Below are positions 1-11,349 of a stretch of DNA of 64,000 nucleotides, piece by piece. Source of the DNA: Salvia splendens (lineage: Eukaryota > Streptophyta > Magnoliopsida > Lamiales > Lamiaceae). The stretch lies in contig NC_056046.1 of NCBI RefSeq assembly GCF_004379255.2, positions 14,074,001 to 14,138,000 on the forward strand, written 5' to 3'. A model generated the notes under the pieces. The model worked only from the letters and a program-made list of their open reading frames with translations. It was not told where the DNA came from and ran no database searches. Every line of letters begins with the position of its first letter. Position 1 is the stretch's first letter. The translations under genes were made by a program, and so were the position numbers.

Positions 1-4
1 CATC

Positions 5-12
5 TATAAATA
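5..12 (+). promoter_or_regulatory. TATA box of element A transposase
   Basis: TATAAATA stands about 107 bp before the transposase ATG at 119. The same octamer and leader layout occur in the Harbinger elements at 19100 and 46094. Confidence 0.5.
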
Positions 13-118
13 CACACATTCATCATCCATTTATCACATCAAATCATCTCTCATTCATCTCTCATTCATAATTCTCATACAAACTATCAACACATTCATC
101 CCTCACTCAAAACCTCAA

Positions 119-1365
119 ATGGATTTCACCCATATTATGGCGGAAGCGGAGCGCGAAGAACAAGAATACTACGAACAACATCGTGCCGCTTACGAAGCAT
201 ATGTCGCGGCGAAACCCCCGCTCCTCCTCCTCAACGAACTAGATCAAATCGCCGTTACATCCATCGTGACCGGGAGGGAGCCCACGAAAGGCTCGTTGCC
301 GACTACTTGCCGACCAGCCGCGGTTTCCGGCAGATTACTTCAGGCGTCGTTTTCGCATGTCAAAGCGCTTGTTCATGCGAATTGTCAACACATTGTCCGC
401 ACGTGTTGAATTCTTCCAAACAGGTCCAGATGCAGCCGGCCGGCAAAGTATCACACCATTGCAGAAGTGTACGTGTGCCATCCGACAACTCGCTACTGGG
501 CAAACGGCCGACATCTCCGACGAGTATTTGCATATCGGTGAGTCCACTGGAATCCTTTGTCTAAAGAATTTTTGCAAGGGCGTTCGTTCAGCTTTCAGGG
601 ATGAATTCCTTCGGGCACCCAGCACCGATGATTGCCAACGGTTGCTTTGTCTTCACGAATCAGTCCATGGCTTTCCCGAAATGCTTGGCAGCATTGACTG
701 CATGCATTGGAGGTGGAAGAATTGCCCGAATGCTTGGAGGGGGGCAACACTTAAGCAGTCACAAAGGCGGCGGCCGAACACTTATCCTTGAGGCGGTCGC
801 CGACTACCGCCTATGGATTTGGATTTGGCATGCATATTTCGGCGTTACCGGAGCCAACAACGACTTGAACGTGCTCTATTCTTCACCACTCTTTAATGAT
901 GTGATGAATGGTGTAGCACCGGCGATCGACTTCACCATCAACGGAAATACATACCACATGGGTTACTATCTCGCCGATGGTATCTACCCAAGGTGGTCGA
1001 CGTTCGTGAAGACGCTCCACAACCCGCACGACCCAAGACGGGTTCTTTTTGCGCAGCGTCAAGAGTCCGCGCGGAAAGACGTCGAAAGAGCCTTCGGGGT
1101 CCTTCATGCCCGATTCAACATTGTGAAGGCCCCGGCTCGGTTGTGGTACGTGAATAATATCGCCGACATCATGTTCACGTGTATTATCTTACACAACATG
1201 ATTATAGCCGACGAAGGACCGAGGGCGGCTAGCTTCTACGACGAGGATGAAGCTGGAAGCTCAACAGCGAGGTCTCCCCCACGCCGAGGTGAGCATACGA
1301 CGGTTGGCCAGAGGATCGAGACAAGGCACACAATGCGCGATACCCGAACCCACATTCAGTTATAA
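119..1365 (+). pseudogene. Harbinger (HARBI1/ALP1-like) DDE transposase, frameshifted
   Basis: This encodes a PIF/Harbinger nuclease of the DDE_4 superfamily, which cuts and joins transposon DNA. The reading frame starts at ATG 119, moves to a second frame by about 330-360 and to a third by about 740-790, ending with TAA at 1363-1365. The family blocks are still legible: KRLFMRIVNTL, TPLQKCTCAIRQLATGQTAD, GSIDCMHWRWKNCP (first Asp), GANNDLNVL (second Asp) and KDVERAFGVLHARF (Glu). A 6-bp duplication gives LWIWIWHAYFG in place of the usual LWIWHAYFG. At least two frameshifts make it inactive. It is closest by eye to the transposase at 46493-47735 (same QLATGQT, INFCKGVR and KAPAR blocks). Confidence 0.85.
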
Positions 1366-1778
1366 GAAGACCTAATTAACCACATGTGGATGAAATTCGG
1401 CAACGAGTAGCGGTTTTTTTAATTTTTAGTATTTTAATTATGAAAATTTTAATTTTTAGGCTTTTAATTATGTCGTTTTTATTTTATTTGTCATTTGTAA
1501 TTTTATTTAGGTTTTTTTAATGAATTATATTATTATGGAAATGTTATTGTTTAATTGAATTTTAAATTAATTGTGCTCGCCCTTGCGGAAGAGCACACCT
1601 GTGGGTGTTGTGCTCTTGCCAGAGAGCAGGCAGAAAAAGTGGGGCCGGGCCCACAACCGTGCCATTGGCAAGAACACGGTTGTGGATGCTCTAACAATCT
1701 TCAGCAATAAAATACTACTACTAAATTTGTATGGGACACTTTCGGCAACATAACACTTTTATTAGTGTTAGTCTAAAA

Positions 1779-2347
1779 TAGGGGTGTGCATTCGGGTTTC
1801 GGTTCGGTTTTTTACCAAAACCAAACCAAAAAACCGAATTTAGTTCAAAATCCAAACCGAACCGAACCCGAAAAACCGAAAAAAACCGAAACCGAAAAAC
1901 CGAAAACCGAAAACCGAACTTAAAAAACTGAAAAAACCCGAACAAAACCGAAAAACCCGAAAAAAAACCGAAAAACCTGAAAAAAAAATAAATATAATAT
2001 AAATATATATTTATATATGTTTATTTTATTTTATTTTATATATACTAATAGAATATTTATATATAATATAAAATTAATAATACATATAATATATATTATA
2101 TAGTAGAATATATTAAAAGAATATATATATTATATATAATATAATATATTAAATTAATAGAATATATATATAATTCGATTTTTTCGGTTTTTTCGATTTT
2201 TTTCTTCGCCCGAACCAAACCGAACCGAACCGAAAAACTGATTTTTTTTTATTTTTAAAACCGAACCGAACCGAACCGAATTTCAAAATTTCGGTTTGGT
2301 TTAGTTCGGTTCGGATATTCAGTTTCCGGTTTTTTTGCTCATCCCTA
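1779..2347. mobile_element. hAT-type MITE rich in GGTTCG repeats
   Basis: The ends are TAGGGGTGTGCA and, on the opposite strand, TAGGGATGAGCA, flanked by a perfect 8-bp duplication GTCTAAAA (1771-1778 and 2348-2355), the hAT signature. Both ends hold dense imperfect copies of CGGTTCGGTTT/AAACCGAACCG; the centre (about 1980-2175) is almost pure A/T. No protein is encoded; apparent reading frames across it are products of the repeat. Confidence 0.8.
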
Positions 2348-2355
2348 GTCTAAAA

Positions 2356-3082
2356 CCAACGAAAATATAATAATCAGAGCCGCATACACAGCCCACATTA
2401 TCCATCTCCATTAGCATACATTTTAATTATTCATAAAGTAAATGATTAGATAAGTTCCTATTAAAGATTCCACGTAAGTGTGCGTCACAATTTTAATCTA
2501 TTCACCAATTTAAAATCTTTGTCGGAGTAATTTTCTATTGTTAATTCTAAATTATTTTTATTATTGAAGGTTTGATAAGTTCTCAACATGACAGCTTATC
2601 ATCTCTTTTATGTAGTGACATTGTATTTGGTACATTATCTTCGAGTGATAAGAACATGTGGGACAGTGATAACTTGTCTCATTCTTTAAAAATCAAAATG
2701 ACATTTATGAAGAAGGAACAAAGGGAGTGAAAAATATGCATAGAAAAATTATCGCACCAACATTGATCAATTAGTTGAAATTGCAAACCGAGTAGGAGTA
2801 TATGATAATTGTAGAACAAGAATTATAGTATACTATATGAATATATATTCAAATAATACTGGAAATGAAACAATCTCATTATTGAAATATTCCAAATTCA
2901 AATTCTTCAATTCAATTTTAGTTGAGATACTTTTGAACTTTTCGTGAGTAGTAGTATAATTTATATACATGATCAAGGGAGACAAACAACAGAGCTTCGT
3001 ACAGTTTATTTTAGTTTTGCTACATGTATATAACAATCTACTACTTTATAATACGGAATTCTTCAATAATATCTTACTACTA
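2356..3082. other. Gene-free AT-rich interval
   Basis: I see no coding frame, RNA gene or clear element end between the hAT MITE and the next Harbinger element. Confidence 0.6.
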
Positions 3083-3085
3083 TTA

Positions 3086-4902
3086 GGGCATTTGCAATGG
3101 GGCGGCGATAGGCCGCCCGATGCCTCGAGCGCGCCATCGCCCGCCACTGTGGGTGGCTCGATGCATCGTCCGCGGACAATACGCGGATGATAGGGCATCG
3201 TCCTCCCACTGTGGGCGACGCGGACGATGCAACACGTTTTCATTTTTTTTTCTGAATTTTTGTCTATTTAAACCTCGTTTCTCATTCTATTTTTCATACG
3301 AACATTTCTCTCATCTCTCACTTTCCATACGAATATTTCGATCATCTCTCACAAATAAAAATGAATCACGACGACGACTGGAGTACCTCGGAGGGCGTTA
3401 GTCGGACCTTGACTCGAGCCTTATTCGATGCCGTTAATGACGCAACGGCGGATTGCTTAGCCGAAATGCAGCGCGAGGAGGAGGCGGCGGTGGCGGAGCA
3501 GATCCCCAGGCCTATTCGACGTCGGACATTTGTCCGCCGCGACCACACCGTAGCTCACGAACGTCTATTTGCAGACTATTTTGCCGAGCAACCACGGTGG
3601 GGCCTGACTGTTTTTCACCACCGGTTTAAAATGCATCGTTATCTTTTTCTCAGCATTGTCCAGGCGTTGGAGTCACGTAATGAATACTTCCAGTATCGGG
3701 AAGATGGCATGGGTAGACCCGGACTTACGCCGTTGCAGAAGTGCACGGTTGTACTCCGACAGTTGGCCTACGGTACCACGACGGACATGTTCGACGAGTT
3801 CCTTCACGTCGGGGAGATAACTGGCCGCGAGTGCCTGAAGAGATTTTGTAGGGGAGTTGTGGAGGCTTACAGCGACACATATTTGCGAAAGCCGACTACT
3901 GTGGATTGTCAGGGCCTGATGAAGATGCACGAGACGGCGCACGGCTTTCTTGGGATGCTAGGGAGCATCGACTGTATGCACTGGGAGTGGAAGAATTGTC
4001 TGACGGCGTGGAGAGGCCAATTTACTAGTGGATACAAGGGCAGCCACCCGACGATGATCCTCGAAGCCGTCGCTGACCATCGACTCTGGATCTGGCATGC
4101 TTACTTCGGTGTAGCGGGGTCGAACAACGACATCAACGTCCTCAACTCATCCACCCTCTTCACCGAGCAATGCAATGGCAACGACCCGGCCATCGAGTTC
4201 ACTGTCAACAGGTGCCAATATCACATGGGGTACTACTTGGCCGATGACATATACCCAAGGTGGCCTGTTTTTCTGAAGACGATCAACTGCCCAATAGGTG
4301 AGAAGAGAGTTTTATTTGCGCAAAAGCAGGAGGCGGCACAGAAGGATGTGGAGCGGGCATTTGGTGTGCTCCAATCACGGTGGGCAATAGTGAAAGGGCC
4401 GACGCGTCTCTAGTTCAAGGAAGTCATCGCCGATGTCATATATGTGTGCATAATCTTGCACAACATGATAGTCAAAAACGAGGTGGAAGCGTCACCGATT
4501 GGGCCGATGATGAAGGTGGATCTAGCTCCAGCACGGCGATCGCGCCCCACGCTCGAGGATTACCGACGGGCTTCAATGAGGTTATATCTAGACATGCCTC
4601 AATGCGCAACCAACAAGACCATACTCAGCTCATGAACGACATGATTGAAGAAGTTTGAGACCGTAACCGCCGTCGTTGAGAATGGGTATTTTTTTTAATT
4701 CGTATTATAATGTATTAATTTTAAATGAAATGAAGGCTTTTTTTAATTTTTATAGTTATTTAAATATTCAAATAAAGAAAATGCTTATGACGCATTTAGA
4801 GCGGCTTATAGGGCGCCCTACTGTAGGTGAAAGAGTAGGAGGATAAAATGATGATCTGGCGGTGCATAGGGCGCCCTATAGGGCGCCTCATTGCTAATGC
4901 CC
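3086..4902 (+). mobile_element. PIF/Harbinger element B, full length
   Basis: The terminal inverted repeats are GGGCATTTGCAATG on the left and CATTGCTAATGCCC on the right, flanked by the canonical 3-bp duplication TTA (3083-3085 and 4903-4905). The 1817-bp element carries one gene only, a DDE transposase, with no Myb-like ORF1. Its subterminal zones carry repeated GATAGG/GGGCGCCC-type motifs (for example 3108-3120, 4808-4822 and 4867-4888). A TATA-like TATTTAAA lies near 3264. Confidence 0.92.
3361..4658 (+). pseudogene. Harbinger DDE transposase, one nonsense and one frameshift
   Basis: Starting at ATG 3361 the frame is open for 350 codons. All three catalytic acids are present: Asp204 in GSIDCMHWEWKNC, Asp257 in GSNNDINVLNSS, and Glu331 in KDVERAFGVLQSRW. 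An N-terminal helix-turn-helix-like region (residues about 60-165) precedes the nuclease. The frame stops at TAG 4411-4413, where relatives have Trp (RLW), a single G-to-A change. Reading past it gives the conserved CIILHNMIV block, then a frameshift near 4490-4505 moves the C-terminus to another frame ending IEEV and stop at 4656-4658. It is nearly intact, so inactivation looks fairly recent. Confidence 0.9.
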
Positions 4903-4905
4903 TTA

Positions 4906-5890
4906 TTTTTACATCAGTACTGAAGTTCGATATATTCACATTAGTGTATAGAATTCATGGACTACATCTGTGTAAAATTATGATTTAAAATGATAATTAA
5001 GTGCATAGAATCACATAGTTAAATCAACGTCACTTTATATGCCTGAATACTAGTAGAGTTTGATACGGTAGGTGTGATGGGATTGTGATATTACATGTTG
5101 CAATAGACATATATAAGCCTTAAACTGTAGTACTTATCCATTGACATGAGTGTGTGACATATTATTCAATCTGTGCAGTTTGATAGGATTGTGTCATGTT
5201 TCTGTACTTATTTAAACGGAATGAATCATCTCTGAAATTTACTGCACTTAAAAAATGAAAATGATTTGGCTTGGATCCTAAAAGAGCAAAAATTTCATTT
5301 TTTGGGGAGGTTAAGTAATTATGCATATACCGTACACGGTGCAATTCGGTGAAGGATTCTACTAAGAGACTAGCTACTACTATTATTTCTATGTTTTATA
5401 GTACTATTAGTATATTTTCTAATTAAGGTTTAAATTTTACGTGTTGTGTGAAAATTGTGTAACATTTCATGTTCGTCTCATGTTTTTATCTGTACAATTT
5501 GTGTGATCTTCCAACAAATTGTGTTTGTATTTTTATTTCTGTGTAACATCGAATAACAAGATCAAACATTTAAATTTGGTAATTATACTCTCATGTAAAC
5601 AATGATATACTATGTACTAGTAGTAGTTAAAAAAAATAGATATGCATTATTGTTGGTGAAACATGAAGTTTACCTAAACTTGCCAAACATGAAGACGGCT
5701 TATTGAAACTTCGTTGTCGTTTTCCTTCTATTAAACTGCAAAACGACAATGGTATACAGCTCATCAACACAAGCTTAAATAATTGATACTCCCTTAACTT
5801 TAGTTCAAACAGGTCTAGGTAACTTTGTACAGTTCTCGAACCTACTTCTCCTTTCTTTATTTAATTTGATTTCTATATATGTCGACGAAA
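4906..5890. other. Gene-free AT-rich interval
   Basis: No convincing coding frame, splice-consistent exon or element end is visible here. Confidence 0.55.
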
Positions 5891-5894
5891 ATAA

Positions 5895-6311
5895 TTATTC
5901 CATTCCGTCCGTCCGCCATTAGAAGTCTCATTTCTTGATAGCACGGGTTTTAAGAAATATTTAAAAAAAAGTGATAAGGATAATTCCCTTATCACGATGC
6001 CGGAGACGATAAATTGGAAGTCCCGTGAGGCAGAATCCCGTTGACAACTAAGCTTTAAACAAAGTGCATAAAATAAAACAGAAACAGACGTAAATTCTGA
6101 TATTCATTCATTGATTCTCAAAGATAACAATACCTCATATTTATAATAGAATTACTCTAACTTACTAAACAAGAAAATAATATATGGGAATATATGATGA
6201 ATTAATAATAGACTAAATAATAAGATATGGGAGATATGCTTGTAAATTTATGTTCGTATCAAAAAGTGGATAGAAAAAAAGTTAGTGGAATATGAGTCTC
6301 CCTTATATATA
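5895..6311. mobile_element. Stowaway-like MITE remnant, interrupted
   Basis: The left part (CATTCCGTCCGTCCG, then the family phrase GGGTTTTAAGAAAT) and the right part (GTTAGTGGAATATGAGTCTC at about 6281-6300) belong to one Stowaway-type MITE that was split by the insertion at 5972-6261. The right end is lost against the next MITE. Confidence 0.5.
5972..6261. mobile_element. Solo LTR (290 bp) nested in a MITE
   Basis: The segment begins TGATAAGG and ends CGTATCA (TG...CA) and is bounded by a perfect 5-bp direct repeat AAAAG (5967-5971 and 6262-6266). Removing it restores a continuous Stowaway-family sequence. These are the marks of a solo LTR left by recombination of an LTR retrotransposon. 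No coding content. Confidence 0.65.
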
Positions 6312-6564
6312 CTACTCACTCCGTCCCGGAAGAGGAGACCTATTTAGTTATGCCACGAGTTTTAAGAAATGTAAAGAAAAGTAGATATAATAAGTTAATG
6401 GAATATGAGTCTCACTTATATATAATAGTTTTATAATAAAATGTAAGTGAAATAAGTTGGTGGATGTAGGACCTTCTACCGTTTATAATAAAAATGAAAT
6501 ATGATTCTTATTGTGGGATGTACCGAAATGGCAAAATAAGACTATTATTGTGGGATGGAGAGAG
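6312..6564. mobile_element. Stowaway MITE
   Basis: Ends CTACTCACTCCGTCCC and GGGATGGAGAGAG with TA at both sides (6310-6311, 6565-6566), the Tc1/mariner target. Non-coding, 253 bp. Confidence 0.7.
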
Positions 6565-7079
6565 TATTAGTTTTAAATGAAATTAGAGAGAAATGATTTA
6601 GTGGAATATAAGACTCTTGTGATGCCCGAATTTTCTTGGATAAAAATCAAGATTTAATTAGTATAATAAATCCTAGTAAATCCCATGTCGTGGTAATTTC
6701 AGAACCCCACGCATGAAGTCATATTGATGTAATCTCGACTTGGAATGATATAAGTATTTTGTTGGAAAAAAGGATTTGAGATCAAGAGAAAGGTGCTTGA
6801 TACTTCTAAATCAAGGGGCTTCGAATATTCCAAGAGAGACCCAGCAAAGTAACACAAAAAGGGGTTAAAAATAGATTCATAGGTGAAGAGGTAGATAGAC
6901 CGATCAGACAGCCCAGAACCACAAACCAAGGCTGTAAGGCATGCCACCTTGTCTCATCCCCAATTTTCATCAAAGACAAATGTACCCCAGCTCACTCACT
7001 AGCTCAAAAATAGAGCAATCAGATTATCCCCCACCTTAATCGAGCCCCAAAATCAGCCAAGGAGTTGATTCTCCCAAAC

Positions 7080-10000
7080 TTACTCCAACTTTCTTTCGAG
7101 TGATGATGCTTTCATAATCCATTCTTCACCTTTTGCAAATGTTTTAGTTGATGTAACAGATTTATGCATGCTATCAACTCTCATCTGCCAATACAACAAC
7201 CAAAAATATGTTAGCCCTTCCAAAAATTTATTATGTTTAATAGTATATTTGTTAATACATACCTCATTAAGAATGTCTGATCCAAAGAGAAGGTCACTGA
7301 AATTTAAGCTTAATTCTCCTACTTCAGTATTATGCGAGATAAGAGATGCTGTCATGTATTTCTCTATTATATGTGGCATAGTGCACATTTTGATAACACT
7401 GAAAGGCTAATTCACTTTGTATTCCATGTCATTACGCACAATAATTTTGAATAGAAAAGTTTTTCCAAGAATTTTCTCTTCAATTTCTGATGCTATGAAG
7501 TCCTCCTTTCCTACCTGAAAATAAATTTGATTTTCAAAGCTAAATTATTGTTATTTAATACTTATATATGTATATATTTTATATGAGTTGTGATCAATGT
7601 CTAACCAATATTAAAGACCGAACTACGAGTTGTGGAGTAGTATTCATCAATAACATATTCTTACCAATTGTAGATTCGGTAGCAGTAGAGTAATATACCT
7701 AGTTAACTAACGCAATGCAATGTAATGATGTGTTTAAATTGAGGTAATTGGTCATTGATTTTGAAGAATTTATGGTGGAAATTATCGCGGTTGATTGAAG
7801 GCATTTTGGTGCGGAAATCGTCATTATTCAAATTTCTATACTACTTCGTTCAACTAGAATATTACTTCATTCTATTAGATTAGTACTTCATTATTTTATT
7901 CAACTTGTACTGTTATTGGCTACGAATTTGGAGAAGAAAAAATATAAAAATCATCGTTATTTAGATTTACATATTATTTCATTCAACTAAACTATTACTT
8001 CATTCAGTTACATTATTACTTCATTCACTTAGATTATTAGTACTTCATTATTTAACTATCTATATTACTTCATTTGACTATATCACTACTTCATTTTATT
8101 CTATTATATTACTTCATTCAAATAGTTTTATCACTTCATTCGACTAGGTTATTACTTTAAGGGATACTTAAGCATATAAGGAAGAATGATCACTACTCCA
8201 TTCATATGTGAATTTACTTCATTCAACAAGTATACCACTTCATCACAATAGGATTTTACTTCATTGAACTTCAATTGGGTTATTACTTCAGTCCATTATC
8301 TTACTAAATGAGATTATAACTTCATCAACATTGACATAATAATAAAGAATAAATACTTCATTTTGAAAACACTTCACACAGTCTATTCGCTTTAAATTTT
8401 GTAAAAGGTTAAACAAATTCAAATTCAAAGTGGAATGAAGTAATAATCTACTGGAATGAAGTAATTAACTATTGTAATGAAGTAATAAATCTACTGGATG
8501 AAGTAATAAACTATAAATGTAATTTGACAAAAATACCCTCGGTTGACGTAATTCAGCTAACTAATGAATGCGAAAATTTTCACTACATCATCTCATCTCA
8601 TCCATTAAAAATTAGATCTAAGGACCCTGATTTAGTCTCTAGTTAGGTCATTAAGACTAGATTTATGAATAATGAGACTCTATTTTATATATATTTATAT
8701 ACCTCCATATCTGCTGATACAACCTCTCCAACCTTTTTTCCCATCATTTGACGACTCTCTCTGTCCCATATCAGTAGTGATGCATTGAAGGTTGAATCTA
8801 CTACATTAACAACAAACCTATATCTATAGACATCAACAATTTTATTAGTATTACTCTTTTAAAATATAAATATATAAAGGATAAAACTTCTTTAAAATAA
8901 AGAATACCTTTCAATTGCCTCATAATAGTGTTTAGTGCATTTGTTGCAGTAGTACTGTTCTCCTGCTGTATCAACTTTTTTGCCACATATTTTGCATGAT
9001 AAATAGAACCATTCCCCATAGTGAGGAAACACTGTCTCTATCTTTCCACATATTCCTTCATGTGTGCATGCATCAACAAACTTAATTGCATAATGGAGTA
9101 ATTTTTTTTATCTAATATGCAATTAGAAGAATGTAAATGTGTATGTTATATTGTAAAGCACCTCTAAGCAAAGTATATCCTCAAGGCTTATTATTTTTAG
9201 ATCCTCATATTCACCAAGAGCCTTTTTCATAATTTTTCCAACATTCTGTTTTGTAAGATTAATCCTTGCATCTCCAGAAAACCTATAAGATATAGATATT
9301 AAAATAGATTTAATAACTTCTCTTTATAAAATGTTTGTCTACTATGTGTTTGTTTACCATTTGCGTAGATCATGTACTTCTTTACTGTCATAGTTCAGGA
9401 GCACTTTGGAGACATTGAAATATGTTCCAACCCTTTTTTCACCTGCATTTAATCATACAAATATTAGATTATAAAATGTAAAGTATCTATAATGTATAAT
9501 CAAATATATGTTATTGTACAAATTAAATAATTTCCTTTAAACATGTTAGACCTTGCAGAATCTCACAATTATGATTGGAATTGTTTTATTGTTAGTAGTC
9601 TCCATTTGATTTAAATAAGAGTCTACGTGGTCTCCCCACTGTGTAGTAAATTTTCTTATGCATAGTTATAAAAATTTAATATGTTACTCAGTAGGTGGTC
9701 AAAGCACAACATGTCTTACTTATCCATTATCTGCAACTCTAGGAGTTTAGAGTTTCCTTGTGTCACCACATTTCCAGTATCCACCACAACACCCATTATA
9801 TTTGTGACAATAAATAAATTAAATTTCTATATATTTTGAATAAAGCTTTAACAAAATTTACTAAAGGAAAAAGAAATTCTACCGAATAGTGGCTCCTTAT
9901 CAATTCTTTTTATCTCTGCCACCTTGTTGAAAGTTTTGAACTGAAAGACATGTTCTGGGAATTTTAAGTCTTCCACTTCAAGAACTTCAGTTTTTGAGTT

Positions 10001-10373
10001 CATAAATAGGCGGTTTTTGTTTGTAGTGATTATGTTTGTTACACGGTTTTTATTCACAAAGAAATTGCGAATACATAACACTTTGTTTTCTTTGATTTGG
10101 TCTTTGAATTTATGCATTATATCACGTGGGAAGCTTGCATGAATCTGAGTCCCCTGCAACAAAATAAGTAAAACTTTAGACTATCTTATTACTGATAATA
10201 AAACTGTAAATTTAGATCCATACCTCCTTATCTTCAAGAACACAATCAAGGGAGCTTATATTTATCTTGTTGCTTGTTCCAGAAACTTCATATGCTCTAA
10301 CACATCTAGCTTTGATTACCCACTTAGAAGTGTATGGTTGAAGATCTTTGAGCAAAGTAAAGAAAGGAGACAT
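7080..10373 (-). pseudogene. RPA1-like (replication protein A 70-kDa subunit-like) OB-fold gene, about 10 exons
   Basis: The minus strand encodes a plant RPA1-like single-strand DNA-binding protein. Exons I can trace: 10373-10224 (starts MSPFFTLLKDL), 10153-9883 (GTQIHASFP...HKFKDQIKE), about 9800-9720 (GVVVDTGNVVTQGNSK), 9638-9552 (WGDHVDSYLNQ), 9442-9358, 9282-9162, about 9080-8908, 8817-8703, 7514-7263 and 7184-7080, mostly with GT-AG borders. The 9080-8908 exon holds the RPA70 C-terminal zinc ribbon (CKICGKK...YYCNKC). Defects: an in-frame TAG at 7409-7407, a poor acceptor before exon 3, and an intron at 8702-7515 swollen by a repeat block. The RPA70N protein-interaction domain is absent. 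Such genes are multicopy in plants and are also carried by Helitrons; no Helitron helicase is seen here. It is likely a pseudogene or TE-carried copy. Confidence 0.7.
7850..8515. repeat. ATTACTTCATTC repeat block with inverted tail
   Basis: About 15 imperfect copies of ATTACTTCATTC, spaced 15-30 bp, run along the plus strand from about 7850 to 8360. About four copies of the reverse complement (GAATGAAGTAAT) follow at 8440-8515. It sits inside the last large intron of the RPA1-like gene and looks like a MITE with subterminal arrays. Confidence 0.6.
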
Positions 10374-10675
10374 CGTTGGAATTTAGAATCTGAAATGGTG
10401 AGTGCATTTGGTCCTTGTCTTCTGTTCTATTTATAGAGGAGTGTGAGTGTTTTGGCTTATTATTTGAAATTTGAATTTGAATCTGATATTAAATATATCC
10501 TTTGGATATTGGATTAAAATTAGTTTTTCAATGGATTCATGTGTAATAAGCACTGTTTCTTGATGAGCTCAATAGTTTAACTTCAGATTTAGTGATGTTC
10601 TTGGTTTTGCTGCAACTTGTGGCCTTATTATTTGTCATGTAAAACTTAGTATTGGACTATAACAATAAGTATGTA

Positions 10676-10879
10676 CTCCATCCGTCCCAAGGAAGATGAC
10701 CTCTTCCTTGGACGACACGAGATTTTATGCAACTTTATTTTGTGTGTTAAGTGGTGAGTGTAAAATAAGAGAGAGGGAATGAAGTAGAGATAAATGTGTT
10801 TTCATTTTTAGTAAAAGGGCAATTTTGGTTGGTACAAACCAAAAATGAAAGTGAGTCATCTTTAATGGTACAGTGGGAG
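10676..10879. mobile_element. Stowaway MITE
   Basis: Ends CTCCATCCGTCCC and GTACAGTGGGAG, with TA on each side (10674-10675, 10880-10881). 204 bp, in the upstream region of the RPA1-like gene. Confidence 0.75.
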
Positions 10880-10945
10880 TACTTATCAAATTGTTAAGGT
10901 GTGTACCTGTCAACTTATATTTCTTGAGATTTATTTTTAAATATA

Positions 10946-11340
10946 GACTAAAGTACAATTTTGGTCCCTTACATTTGTCCTAAAATTCTTTTTGGTCCCT
11001 TACATTAAGTTTGTGACCTTTTGTCTCTAACATATTGTTTTGGTAATTTTTGGTCCCAAACATATTGTTTTGGTCCAAAATAACCCATTTCTGTTAAAAT
11101 TAACAGTCAAAATGTTTGACCAAATCAATAACTTAATTATAATCTAGGACTAAAGTTCAATTTTGGTCCCCTACATTATCCATAAAATTTTGTTCGGGTC
11201 CCATACATTAAGTTTATGACCTTGTTTGGGACCAAAAGGTACCAAAACAATATGTTATGGACCAAAAGGTCACAAACTTAATGTATGGGATCAAAAAGAA
11301 TTTTAGGGCAAATGTAAGTGACCAAAATTGGACTTTAGTC
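10946..11340. mobile_element. Mutator-like MITE with 9-bp target duplication
   Basis: Long inverted ends start GACTAAAGTACAATTTTGG and finish CCAAAATTGGACTTTAGTC. A perfect 9-bp direct repeat TTAAATATA flanks it (10937-10945, 11341-11349), the MULE hallmark. The terminal motif recurs internally at about 11146-11170, suggesting an end duplication. Confidence 0.82.
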
Positions 11341-11349
11341 TTAAATATA

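Larger units (their letters stand above)
1..1691 (+). mobile_element. PIF/Harbinger element A (left end outside window)
   Basis: The right end is GTTGTGGATGCTC (to 1691) followed by TAA at 1692-1694, the terminal repeat and target type of PIF/Harbinger elements and a match to the ends of the element at 14004-15955. The left terminal repeat lies before base 1. The visible part has a TATA box and leader, a broken transposase (119-1365), an AT-rich 3' tail, and a 3' subterminal zone (about 1574-1680) rich in GTGCTC/GAGCAC motifs. Family assignment rests on the transposase and the end; the left target duplication cannot be checked here. Confidence 0.8.

Noticed and set aside
1721..1945. 74-codon Phe/Arg-rich frame on the minus strand
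   Set aside because: It is the translation of CGGTTCGGTTT repeats in a hAT-type MITE.
7850..8515. CRISPR-like regularly spaced repeat
   Set aside because: Spacing is irregular, units are degenerate, orientation flips, and the genome is a plant's.
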